This document shows positions 29,901-41,200 of a DNA stretch of 42,747 nucleotides, one piece after another; within the stretch, counting starts at the first letter, position 1, and each line of letters starts with the position of its first letter. Under the pieces are notes generated by a model that did not search any database, had not been told where the DNA came from, and was given only the letters and a program-made list of their open reading frames with translations. The translations under genes and the position numbers were made by a program. The stretch spans positions 356,340 to 399,086 of the forward strand of contig JBBHKE010001539.1 in the NCBI GenBank assembly GCA_037447655.1. Direction: 5' to 3'. This DNA comes from Zygnema cylindricum. Lineage: Eukaryota > Streptophyta > Zygnematophyceae > Zygnematales > Zygnemataceae.

Positions 29901-30761
29901 AGGAAAGAGCTTGGGCTTATTGTGGGGTGCAAGCTGGTCTCTCGGAAGTTCCTGTTTCCGCTAGTACTTCGAAATCTGCAATAAAAATAGCAGAAAAAGC
30001 GGCTTCTTTGGCAGCTTCCTGGGCTTTTACGGTACGTCCGAAAAGTGCAACGCGGATCTTGTTGTTACATGGAGATGTCGATACTGGATATGGTGTTATT
30101 GAAAACTTAAATGAGCTTGTAAGTGGTTTACGATTAAATTGCCAAAAGGAGAATGCCTGCGAGCTACTTGTTCTTGGAGAACGGAATTTTACGAACTTTT
30201 GCCAACAGGTAAGCGTTCCTCCTGCCTTAAATAACTATATGAATGACAAGAATACTAGTGTTGGGTATCAAGGACCATTTGCCGATATTCGATATATATA
30301 TATATATCGAATTTCAGGTACCCGATAATCGATATAACGCTTCGATATATCGAAAATCAAAATATCGCGATTTATCTCCGATATATCGCCGATATATCGT
30401 ATCGTCGATATATCGAAGCATTTAACATATGGGATCGGCGGATCTGTTTATTAGTGTGGCTGGAGATGGAACCATGAACCATATCATGTTTATGCTTCAG
30501 GGAAAACGAGTATTAGAATTAGTACCTTTTGGACTCAAACAGTACGATCCTCGAGTTTTAAAGGTGTATCAAGAAGCTTCTAGATGGGTAGGTTTAGAAC
30601 ACCATCAACTTTTTGAAAAAACGGGGCCTACTTGTCCCGCTCAAGATTCGAGTTGCCGTTTCTTTTATCGGAAACGGGCGATGCGTATAGACGTGGACAA
30701 AGTTTTGCAGTGGTGGAATTCCGTGAGATCTGCTCCCGCGGACGGAACAGCTGTAGCATAG
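26931..30761 (+). CDS. Three-domain glycosyltransferase, GT8-GT64-GT61 fusion
   Basis: Exon 1 is 26931-28397 (489 codons) and exon 2 is 29006-30208 (401 codons), both phase 0 with GT/AG ends; the last coding segment is about 30429-30761. A type II signal anchor (residues 12-33) predicts a Golgi lumenal enzyme. Residues 45-275 look GT8/glycogenin-like (LMAKMRLW, VYVDHLMVVLENIDDLF, HFEGPFERW). Residues 330-515 are GT64/exostosin-like (LSDD at 412-415, HRIVGLFP, YSMVGTKL, then SCADIALNML across intron 1). Residues 680 onward are GT61-like (CFERAVM at 763-769, RILLLHGD at 839-846, then ADLFISVAGDGTMNH in the last segment). Such domains usually build xylan, GIPC or other wall and protein glycans. 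The GT8 DxD is degenerate (DHL). The last splice junction is unresolved because of a MITE, so the allele may be defective in GT61. Confidence 0.82.
28398..29005 (+). other. Intron 1 of the GT fusion gene
   Basis: Donor CAG|GTGAGT, acceptor TTCTTGCAG|GCAG. It interrupts the GT64 domain between PQ and AVKEYVD; frames on both sides fit phase 0. A second AG four bases on (GCAG) could shift the frame if used. No repeats recognised inside. Confidence 0.85.
30209..30428 (+). other. Last intron of the GT gene, acceptor unresolved
   Basis: Donor CAG|GTAAGC is strong and phase 0. No AG before the final coding segment gives phase 0 in its frame: AG at 30417-30418 enters the wrong frame, and a TAA lies two codons before the ATG at 30429. 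The MITE at 30257-30423 fills most of this interval, so the original acceptor and perhaps about 20-30 codons of GT61 sequence may be lost. Confidence 0.6.
30257..30423. mobile_element. Half-copy of the TATATCGA MITE inside the GT gene
   Basis: Begins with the outer terminus AGTGTTGGGTATC and follows the complement of 4765-4640 and beyond to CGAAGCATT, where similarity stops directly against TAACATATGGGATCGG of the last coding segment. The other half and terminus are absent. Confidence 0.85.
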
Positions 30762-32890
30762 AAACGTCCAAATTGCGCTAATTTATTTGGGAGTCATGGT
30801 ATAAAACTGGCTTTACGGGACGTTGACCATGTCTAGTTAAGTTTATTTTTAGTGTTTCATATCAATCATTTTTATCTAGCTTCTTCTTTTGAGAAGTTCG
30901 TTGGGTACTTTTTGGGAAATTGTTGTGAACATTGTTGGGGAAATCATCGGAAAGTTGGTGAGAAAATGTCAGGACGACCATTGAAGCCGACCATTGTTGC
31001 GAACAACAATTGGGAGTAGGGACATAAATTGGAGTGGATAGTCTGAAATAAATGTTTATATGGGATCGGCTGTCTGTTTTTCTAGGGTTTCATTGAGCCA
31101 ATTGATATCCATGTGGACATATGTAGGCATGAGAACAGGTCAGGAGTTCATTTTAGTTTCTTCTGCAGATTGCGGATTGGACGAATATCAGGTTTTTCTT
31201 TTTTGTTTTGTTTCTTTGTTCTTTAGAAAGGTGTTGAAGCGATAAATTCAGAGTGTTTAGAGAGCCTAAGCTGAGAGATTTTAGCAGGCACATGTTCAAG
31301 AATAGACATTAGGTCGATTGAAGTAGGAAAGAAAGGGAGCTCGGGGATGTTTATTTGTCTTACTTGACCAAACTGTGAGGTTCTATAAGTACATTAATAA
31401 AGAATCTGTCAGTCTTTTGTTTGTTCCCTGGGCTGATCGATGGATAAATTTTCAGTCCTGTATATTTTGTATGTAGTATTGTATATTGATAATTTGAGTT
31501 GTCCAGTTCTAAAATTGGCAAACTCAAAACTTTGTTGGTGATGGCATTCATAAGAAAATGTAAAATCCAGTTGTTTTTTTCAATTGATGGTGATGATGTG
31601 ATGTTGATATTGAAGATATTGTTGACGGAGATAAAATTTTACTTGTCCATAAAAGAAACCTACAAGACACACTGATGAGAAATGAACGAAGTGTATACAG
31701 TAGCTTATCTTTTGAAAGCCGACACTCGAGTAAAAGACGATTTTCGATGAAACAATGCTTCGAGGACTTGTCGACTCTAAAATATACAGCACTACCTGTA
31801 TTAAGCATTTTTGGGATAGTTAAGAGGCAACCGAAAGGTGATGGTCTTACCTTTCAATTGTGATGTCACGATCAAATTTCGGGCTTTCTGGTAATGAAAA
31901 AAAAGTACTTTGATGCCCTGAAACATATTTAACACTAACAACAACCAGCAGTGTACAAAGGAGGCGTCTGCAACCAGATTATTTCTATGATTTATAATCA
32001 TTAAGACTTTCTGTCACAGATGATCGTCATTGTCATAACCTTCCAATTTGATAGGAAGCCAGATCAGGCTTATTGGACAATAGAAAAATGTGAAAGAGTT
32101 GCCAAAAACTGAAAAGGGAGAAAACAAACAAACAAACAAAAAGGAAGTATGACACTGAATGAAGACATTGACCACCGAATCTACCTTTAAAATCTAGAAG
32201 TTAAATATTTTGATTGCAGATTTTACAACACTGAACAATCAAACAAAAAATAACAGATCTTATCTGTTTTGAATCTGTAGCAGGCTGGCTATCAGTATCT
32301 TTTCTCTTTTAACGTTATTAAAACATTGTAAATATTATAATTGCTTTTCTTCAAAAAGCAACTTCACAAGCATTAACTGGATTTATTGAGTGGAAACAGA
32401 CATGAATGTTAAATAGACTATGTAAAGGTGTAACTCAAAAATGGTTATTACAAGTAAGCATGGTAGTGGTTCTAAATTGTGGACAAATTGTACAAATTTT
32501 TGTATGTGGATGGATTTTCTAAACATGATCCCTCTACAAAAATTTAATTCATGGCAACATGATAATCGAGTCTATCTGATTGTATTTGTCCATGAAATAG
32601 CTAACCATACAAATTCCGTTCCATCTCTGATTTCTCATTAAGATTATTATACAAATTGACTGATGCAAATCTGACAGTCAAAATTCGTTGATAATGTTGA
32701 TGATGAACTTCTGCTATACACATGCCTTTATACCATGTTCAATGCGGAGAGTTGCCATTCAACGGCTGTCATCAGTTGCTAAGCTTCAGAACTCTTAGGC
32801 AGACCAGCGAACAAAGCTTTGCTTTAATTTCCTAAAGCATTGTGTTTTCAATTCGACAAAAAAAAATGGGAAATCAACCGAGTAGATACT
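30762..32890. other. 3' flank of the GT gene and gene-free spacer
   Basis: Presumed 3' UTR first; AATAAA at 31047-31052 is a candidate poly-A signal about 290 bases after the stop. Just after it (31057-31082) TATATGGGATCGGC and CTGTTT resemble the start of the last coding segment at 30427. The remainder is AT-rich with short frames on both strands that show no domain; no element family was recognised. Confidence 0.4.
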
Positions 32891-32899
32891 AAACTTGGA

Positions 32900-33120
32900 A
32901 ACATCGCAAGGAAAGTACCGCCCGGGCACCTCGGATTTTTAGGGCTAGATGTTTAGGGTTTTTCATTGGTTGTGTTTTTTTTTATATGAAAAAACACAAA
33001 TGAGAAAAAAAACCCTAAACATGTTTAATTATTTATACACACGACGTCTCGGCGCGTCGTAAAACGAAATGAATGTGGCGCGTTGCCCCGCATGTCCCAC
33101 ACGTTGTCCGTAGCGCGAAA
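32900..33120. repeat. Dispersed repeat related to 20590-20790
   Basis: Shares TACCGCCCGGGCACC, GGTTGTGTTTT, AACCCTAAACATG and a CGTCTCGGCGCGTCGTA block with the 20.6-kb copy. Confidence 0.6.
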
Positions 33121-33723
33121 AATGCAAGTTTTAGTACAGTATAACTGGCCGTCTATGACTTCTAATGCAAGTGTGTTTTTTTTTGACGAAATAATAAAGG
33201 GGAATTGCTAATCGCAGAGACGATTTTTGCTGCGCGCAGGTAGTTGTCAGAAATTGTACATTTTAAGTACAATTTCGTACAAGCTACGTACCTTTAATTT
33301 CAGATTTGACGGTCAATCCGTCGAACAACTTTGAGAGGCGGATTATTGTACCGGCGGTTAAAAAAGTGTCGCGCTTGCAAACGTCGACCGTCATAAAAAA
33401 AAAAAAAATTCACACGGCCGGCGCAGTTTTACTGTAACCAAACTGCGGCAGCCACATATAAATAAAATGGCTGCGCGCAGATAGTTTATCACTTCACGTT
33501 AACCGCAAAAATGAAATCAACTCGTCGTCACGTTCACGGTGGACGTGACGACGTGACATTTTAGTTTCATCGTTTTAAGCGGGTAGGGTACGCATTTTTG
33601 TTTTGTAAGAAGTTTATTTGTTTTCGTGCGAGTTTACACATGTTGTACGTCATCCTTTAATATGTGTCCAAGTTCAATGTAACGGTTCGCGAGTTGATTT
33701 CATTTTTGCAGTAAGCTACAGTA

Positions 33724-33921
33724 CACCGCCAATCGCTATTAGAGTCAAGGATTAAATAGCGTCAAAAAACAATTAGCGTTATTGATTCTAATTTATTTCC
33801 TGAGACGTGGCAGATTATGGTCCACGTCCTTAAATAGCATTATTAATTCTATTTCAGGTTTTGGGGTCAAAATTTAGGGGCACCGAATTAGCGTTATATA
33901 CTGTAATAGCGATTGGCGGTG
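33724..33921. mobile_element. TA-MITE nested in the foldback (198 bp)
   Basis: CACCGCCAATCGCTATTAG to CTGTAATAGCGATTGGCGGTG, TA at 33722-33723 and 33922-33923, in a CAG-TA-CTG target. Confidence 0.9.
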
Positions 33922-34142
33922 TACTGTATCTGTGAGCAGCCATTTTATTTATATGTGGCTGCCGCAGTTTGGTTACAGTAAAACTGCGCCGGCCGTGTGA
34001 ATTTATTTTTTTATGACGGTCGACGTTTGCAAGCGCGACACTTTTTTAACCGCCGGTACAATAATCCTGACCGTCAGATCTGAAATTAAAGGTTCGTAGC
34101 TTGTACGAAATTGTACTTAAAATGTACAATTTCTGACAACTA

Positions 34143-34685
34143 CACCGCGCATCGTTATTAGTGTCAAAGTCACTAATTGGGTTCTTAAAATTTTGATTTT
34201 TTTCCTCAAATAGGATACATGATTTTAATTTTTCCTTGACGTTAATTGAGGTACCGTACAAAATAGCGTAAAGAACTAAAGTTCAATAAGATCTAAATAG
34301 CGTGGTGTACGGTCGATGTCAGAACGTACATAAATGTACCTTTTCAAGTGAAAATTTTACAAAAAATGAATTAAATCGGAAGCGTACGCATAAGAACGTG
34401 CGCTAAAAAACGGGATTGGTCTGACACGTAAATTAGTCTGACATGTACGGATATATAAAATTCACTAAGGTGTACGATTTCAATATTTTGTACGAATACA
34501 TATAATAATGTATATAATCGTACAGAAAATTTTCCATTTTTGCTGTTCCAAATTAGCGTTAACACTGAAATTAGAATAAACCTTTTTTTTTTTAATTTTC
34601 AAATTCTTAATTAGCGTCAATGACGGTATATCTACTTACACACTATTTAAACTTTGACACTAATAAGTAATAACGATGCGCGGTG
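34143..34685. mobile_element. TA-MITE nested in the foldback right arm (543 bp)
   Basis: CACCGCGCATCGTTATTAG to AATAACGATGCGCGGTG, TA at 34141-34142 and 34686-34687. The uninterrupted target is visible in the complementary left arm (GCGCAGGTAGTTGTCAG around 33241), which proves that TA is the duplicated target and CACCG the true end. Confidence 0.95.
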
Positions 34686-34796
34686 TACCTGCGCGCAGCA
34701 AAAATCGTCTCTGCGATTAGCAATTCCCTAAATCAGTGTTGATAACATTAAATTAAGTGGCTCAAATTACATATTTACATTAGTGTAGCTACAGTA

Positions 34797-35027
34797 CTAC
34801 TGCGTAAGATGCGCATCATTGTTAGCGTCAATGTTTTTTCGCCATTTTAACCAGCATTTCTCCGTGCACATGTGTCCGATTGGAGTTCGAAGACCGCCAA
34901 ATCGGAAGGTAAGATGCGTACCTTTCCATCGCGACCGTCTGATTGATTATTTGAGAAGTGTGCACGGAGAAAAGCTGGTTTCAGTGGGCAAAAAATGCCA
35001 TTGACGCTAACAGCGACACATGGTGTA
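34797..35027. mobile_element. Short TA-MITE upstream of the mitochondrial gene
   Basis: Decayed left terminus near 34795 (TACTACTGCG...), right terminus GACACATGGTG + TA at 35028-35029. The interior matches the 14879-15095 type (ATTTCTCCGTGCACATGTG). It ends about 195 bases before the ATG at 35223. Confidence 0.65.
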
Positions 35028-35222
35028 CTGTAATGCACCAATCCACACTGCCTAGATTGTACCTCTGTACGACTGCATTCGTACGAATATGTACTATATG
35101 CTCCCCCCCCCCCTCCCCAAATTAAAATTACTGGACAAACCGACAAAGTTCCATCAGTTATTTCCGGTCGAAGGCCGAAGCTCTCTCCCACGTGTCTTTC
35201 TGTTCGTGTGCCACGTGGCACA

Positions 35223-38200
35223 ATGCAGCGCACTCGACAGCTGGCGTCCCTGGGCGTTCGTCTCTCTTCTGTCGCTTTCCACACTCGGGCCGTTGTGAGA
35301 CTTCTAAAAACCTTGATCCGCGTTACTTTTACCACATCTATGTTTGACCTAATTTTTGTTTTCCCCTAATTCATTTTTTTTCTTCTTGAATCCATTCTTT
35401 AATTTCATCCATATCGCAATGTATTATTTCTGTAAATGGTAATAACCATTTCTGTAAATCATAGTCAGTTGTTCTAAACTTCTATCTGTTTTTTCTCGCA
35501 TTCCTTTCTCGAAGCTTTTCAGAAATGTTATCCCTATTTATTTATTTTGTTTATATGTTGTTTTTCTTTATTTTACAGTGCCGTGGAAAATGCTACATTT
35601 TTTCATTTTGTTTCCTGAGTCTACGAATTTGTTAGGGTTTTTTTTTGTTGGTATCTGATTTTTTGTCCTTTTGCAGGTGGTCGGTGCTGCTACTTTACAG
35701 CAGGAATCTGCGTCAGCAACAGAGGGGATTTTGTTTCCCAGGTAAAGTCTTAACTCCATATAAAAAGAAAAAAAAATCTCATTTTTAGGTTTTCTATTTT
35801 TATTTATTTTTGGTTTCCTCATATTTAGGTTTTCTATGTTGTACGGCTCCATTTTTCATATTTACTTTTCCTATGTCTAAGTTTTCTATGCTATTTTTTC
35901 TTTTCATGAAAGTCTGTAAATATATTCACAAACTTTTTAACTCATTTCGGTGGTTCTTATATTTTTTATTTTTTCAGCATATCTGTCAATTTCATCGTTA
36001 AGGTGATGAATTAATTTTGAAGTTCCTTAGGGTGATGAGCTCATTTCTTTTTAAAGAAATTAAAAACGTAATTTTTTTTTTTTTTGTTTTCGAAGCAAAA
36101 AATTAATCATTCTCATCACGTTTTGACTGTTTAACCTTTTACTTGTTCATGATTAAGTCTATGAGAAGAAATGTCGGTATTTGTCCTCAAAGATATAAAC
36201 GAACAAATGTTTGAGTTGTTTTCAATCAAACATGGTCTTCCATTATTATTACTATTAATTTTTTTTTGCCTGTTCGCCTATGGCTCTACATCCTTCACTG
36301 TAATTACACCATCCATCGCTATTGCCTTTGAGAAATAATCAGGAGACGACTGTTTTAGTGTTAATAATTATTTCTGGTCCAAATGGCGTGGACAATTGTA
36401 AACCACAAAAGCAATTAGTGTTAAGATACAAATATGCATTATTAACACTATTTTGTATCCAGAGGTCGAATAAAATCCAGGACGGATTAGTTTTATTACC
36501 CTAACATCGATTCATGTTGTACTGTGGTAATATTTACAAATATAATGTTGATGTCATAGAGATAATATTGATGGTATGTCCACGCCACTTCACACAAATG
36601 ATCATATCCTTCCATACAATATCTTTTGCAAACATTTCAAACAATTGCTGCTTGAATTTAGTTCATGTTTGACCAATTATGGTGAGGAATGTAAGGATCC
36701 ACAATTATTTTACGTGTATTTTTGGAACATTTTCTTCTTGAAATTAGTTTAAGCCAGACCATTTTCGATGAGAGATGTCAAATTCGTTGAAGGAAGCCAA
36801 TCCATGAGTTGAAGGCTTAAATCTTTACACAAAGACGAAGAGTTTAGGTCGAGGGAGGGTGAGAGGGAGTGAGGGAGGGAGAGGGAGGGAGGGTGGGAGA
36901 GGGACAGGGAGAGGGACAAGCAGAGGGGAAGGGGGAGGGGAGAGGGGGAGGGCCAGGGAGAGACCTCAGGTTTTCAGAATGCAATCGCATTGGCTGTTCA
37001 CAGCTGGGCAATGTATCTATAACATGAGAAGTCGCGATAGAATTAATAGTTAAACAGTTTAGTTTAATCTATTTCAGTTTTCCCCATTGACCGAAGTTTC
37101 ACCATCGTATCCAAACTAAGGCTCGAGAATAGACTCAAGAATGATACATGTAGAACTGCAAAAACCAAGACACCTAAACTGCCCACCACCACTGCAACTT
37201 TTACTTCAATTAGTGTGGACCATTCTAGGTAATTTCGGAGATGGTGTGAATTATACTATTTAACCATCTTATTTTGTCAGTGAGCAGTGTAGGATGGATC
37301 GTCTCTATATCGTCATACTTTTATCAAATGTGGTTCACACTATTTTTCAATGTCGACACTTATTTCTCCATTTGCTGTTTGCGGTTTTTGTATAGTCCCC
37401 TAAATTCTAGAAACAGGTTGTCCAAAACACATGCAATAAGCATTTAATGATACCGTTTAATAATATAATTCATCTAGTAATATCACCTAGAAAAAAAGAA
37501 GATCTTATGGTCATGCGCCTCTCTGGAATATAGTGGAATGGATCCTAATGGATCCCTTTCTTCCATACTTCCTCCAACTTCCCTATGTTTCCTACCTGTT
37601 AAACATTTTAAATATTTAAAATAAGTAGTTATGAACCATGTCGTGTGCTTCATTTTACATTTTGCCTTTTACATTTTGTATTTTACAGTTTATATTTTAC
37701 ATATTATGTTTCATCGACAAAGCCTCCATTGTTTATAGCAAAACATCTACGGTTTTTTTATGTCTTTCATTTTTTAAAGTGTACCATCACTTCATGAACT
37801 TTATTTACCATTTTATCGTGTTTCAACAACAAATACCAGAAAAGTAAACTTTTCATATTTCTCCCGCTAAAACATTTGCATTGATTTTTACGCGTATAGT
37901 TAAAACAGTATTGTTGCATATGAAACGGCTTTTGCCGATAATCAAGATGTACTTTTTTAGGGTTCTTAATAATTGATGTTTCGACGCGATACATTCAACG
38001 ACCGATAATTCCAATATCTAATACAAACATTCAGTCCGTATAGTTTGTGCATGTCATGCTTTACGTATATTTCTTACATTTCATATATTTTGCAATTTCC
38101 GTGCATTTCGTACATCTAAAAACCTAGATTTAAGAAAATATCGGTTGATTATCAGTGATTAGCCTATGATATCGAGTTTTGAACTTCCCAATATCACAAT

Positions 38201-41200
38201 GTACCGAATCTGCGATAGATCGTCTACCTACAAAATAGTCAAAATTGTCAAAATAGTCAAAATAGCCAGAATAGTCAAAATAGTCAAAAGTGTGATGAGC
38301 AAAGACTTCTTCACATTAGCCAGTTAAGCTTCAAACATTAATTAACCCTTAAAAACCCTTAAAAACCCTCAAAACACCCGACAACCTCATGAAACCCTGA
38401 AATATTTTCAAGGAAGAGTTGCTAGACATGAATCTCGGTTTTTTTTCCCCCGAATGCTAAAAAAAACAAGTTACAAAGTGACTATTGTTCTTAACTAACT
38501 AAATGTTTTTCTGAAATTAGTTGGTTCCCTAACTGTATAATTCCTCAGAAAACTTAAAAAAATAATAATAAAAAAAAACATTGTTTTCAAGAGTCCCCAG
38601 AAAAACCTAAAAAAAAAAACCCTTCTGTTTCAAAAATCCCTTGAAAAACAGTAAAAAAGAAAAAAAATCTTTTCAAAAATGCCTCAAAAAGCCTGAAGAA
38701 AATTCAAAAACATTAATTGCATTTCCGTGCAATATCTCTTTCCATTTCGTATTCATCACTGTAATTGGTGTGGATAAACTAACCTTATTGGTGGAAAATT
38801 ATTATAGAAGGGAAAATCGTAGAGGTAGACTTCATCCTTTTTTTTCCGTTGTAATTACTTCAGGGTTTTAGATTTTACTTGTAAAGCCCTCCTCCCATTG
38901 CGCCCTCTTTCTTTTTTTTCTTGGCTGAAAATTTTTCTACACCAATTGTTTTTTTTTTTTTTTTTAATTCTCTTTACTTCCTTTAGTGACCGGCTCCTTT
39001 TCTTTTATGTTTTTCCCCTGCCTGACGAATTATTTTTTTGCCCCTTTTTTTATTTTGTTTTTTTTCTTTTATTTGGTTATTTTAGGGAAGGTTCTTGGGT
39101 CAATTATGCCCTAAATTGGGCTTTGGCTCCTGTTGTTTTTTTTTTTTTGGTTGCCTGTTTTTTTTTCCCTTGCGATTGTTTTTTGCCAGTTTTTTTTTTT
39201 TTTCTTTAAGGAAGGTCCATGGGTAAATTAAATGGGGCTCTAGCTCGAACCAAATTGACCGCACTTTTATTTTTGGCTTTTTTTTTCCTGACCGATTGTT
39301 TTTTGCCTTTTTTGTGTGTGTGTGTGTGTGTGTTTTTTTTTTTTTAGGGAAGGTCCCGGGGTAAATTATGCCCTAAATTGGGCTCTGGCTCGGACCGGAG
39401 TGACCCCCTCCGGAGAAGCCCTCAGGAACCTTAAACAGGAGGAATTGAAAAAAAAAGGGGCCTCTTCTCCAGGTATTTTATTCTATTTTTTTTTTTTACC
39501 CTTTTTTTGAAGGGATTTTTTTATGGGATAGTTTCAGTGTTTTTTTGTGGTTTTTTTTATGGTTTTTTTTAGGATTTTTTTTAGGGTTTTTCAGAGTTTT
39601 TTCAAAGGGTGTTTGAATTGTTTTTAAAAGATTTGTTTTTTCAAAGGGATTTATAGGGCTTTTTCTTTAATGGTTTTGAGGGTTTTTTATTTTTTTTTAG
39701 GTGTTTTTAGAATTTTTATGGGTTTTACCCCATACAGGAAAGCAAGTGACTTCCGTTTTGAGTTTCTTAAATGCTTTTTCTCAGTTTAATTTCTCAGAGA
39801 GTTTCGGGATTTTATTGGCCTTTTTGGTTTTTTAGGTTTTTTTTGGAGTGAAGGATTTTTCAAGCTCAACAAAAGCTTGTATATATAAATATGTATATAT
39901 TTGTGTGTATATATATATATGTGTTTGTAGCTGTGTATCGTTTTTTTTTGTGTGAACAACTATCATGTAGAAAAATGAAGAGAGAATTTCACTTTTTATT
40001 TGCTTATTTATGATTATCTTTGTTATTATTTTATTTGCAGAATCGAAAACGGGGATAGACGTGTTTGTAAAAGGGACTGGACCTCTTACAAAAGCAAAAT
40101 TTAGTCGTCTTTTCAAAGAGGTTTGGTCAAATACTTTTAAAATCTTTGAAAATTTGCAATTTTTTTCAAAAGTCGTCCATATTCTTTCAAATTCTTACAA
40201 TACTTTCAAATTCTTAAAAAAATCTTGAAAATATTTGCAGTTTCTTTTAAATTCTTGCCAATTCTTTCAAAGTCTTACAAATTCTTACAATCGTTTCTTT
40301 TGTTCAACCTCTTTCAAATTCTTTCAGTTATTTTCAAATACTTACATATACTTTCAAATTCTTTTGAATTCTTACAAACTTTTTCAAATTCCTACCAAAA
40401 AACTCCTCGGACTCCTCTTCCTCTTCCCCACTTCCTCTCCTCCTGTTTTCTCCTGAAACTCCTCAGATTCCTCTTTCAATTCCTTTTTTCTTTTTACAAA
40501 TTCTTTTAAGATTTTACAAATTTTACAATATCTTAATCTTATCAGTCTTATCAGTCTTATCTAAAATCAAATTTTGGACGTTGGTGCATTTTCATGAAGG
40601 AAAACGTTGTTTTGTTTTTTTTTTGAATTTTTTTTTTTTTTTTTTTTTTTTTCATCCTTTTTTTTTTTTTGTTAAAAAAAAAAAAAACTAAAGTCTCCAA
40701 AGGAAGCCCTAAACATAACCCTTTCATTCTCATCTTTAATATAAACCCGAAAAAATTACTTTCTCAAACTACAGAGAATCTGGAAAAGAAACTTGAAATA
40801 AACTCTAAAAAAAAACATTTTTAAGAACAAGCCTTAAATCATTTTTTAGTTCTTTTTAGGAAGAAAAATATGCTCACCTTTGAATTCTTTTACCATTTAA
40901 AATACATATGTATATTTACTATATATCTATTATATGTTATTGCATGTTATATCATATTATTATATGTTATATATGTTATATATGTTGTATTATACATATA
41001 TATTTATGTGTATATATATATATTTATATATATGTAATTTAATCTATGTATATATCTATGTATCTGTATGTAAACATGTATACGTTCAGGTATATGTATA
41101 TATTCTTTTAGATATATATGCAGGTTTTTATCAGAACTTTAGAAACTCTCAAAAAGCAATCCTAAAGATAACCCTAAATAAAAACAGAAAATCTCACAAA

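Larger units (their letters stand above)
33198..34728. mobile_element. Harbinger-like foldback with two nested TA-MITEs
   Basis: Arms start GGGAATTGCTAATCGC and end in its complement; 3-bp flank TAA at both sides (33195-33197, 34729-34731), with one extra base at the left terminus. Inverted arms of about 290 bases share GTCGACCGTCATAAAAA and TTTTACTGTAACCAAACTG-type blocks. A shorter inner foldback surrounds GTCACGTTCACGGTGGACGT (33528-33547). Same architecture as 23128-25618. Both arms carry an inserted TA-MITE at right. Confidence 0.85.
35742..39347 (+). other. Intron 2 of the mitochondrial gene (3.6 kb)
   Basis: Donor CCCAG|GTAAAG, phase 2, to acceptor TTTTTAG|G before exon 3. It contains a TA-MITE (36307-36519), a GGGA purine block (36855-36965), a 9-bp tandem repeat (38228-38290) and two decoy copies of the exon-3 start. 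No additional exon in matching phase was found. Confidence 0.6.

Noticed and set aside
39061-39209. Separate Phe-rich membrane protein (103-codon frame from 38898)
   Set aside because: Produced by T-runs; the only meaningful part is the decoy exon-3 copy within it.
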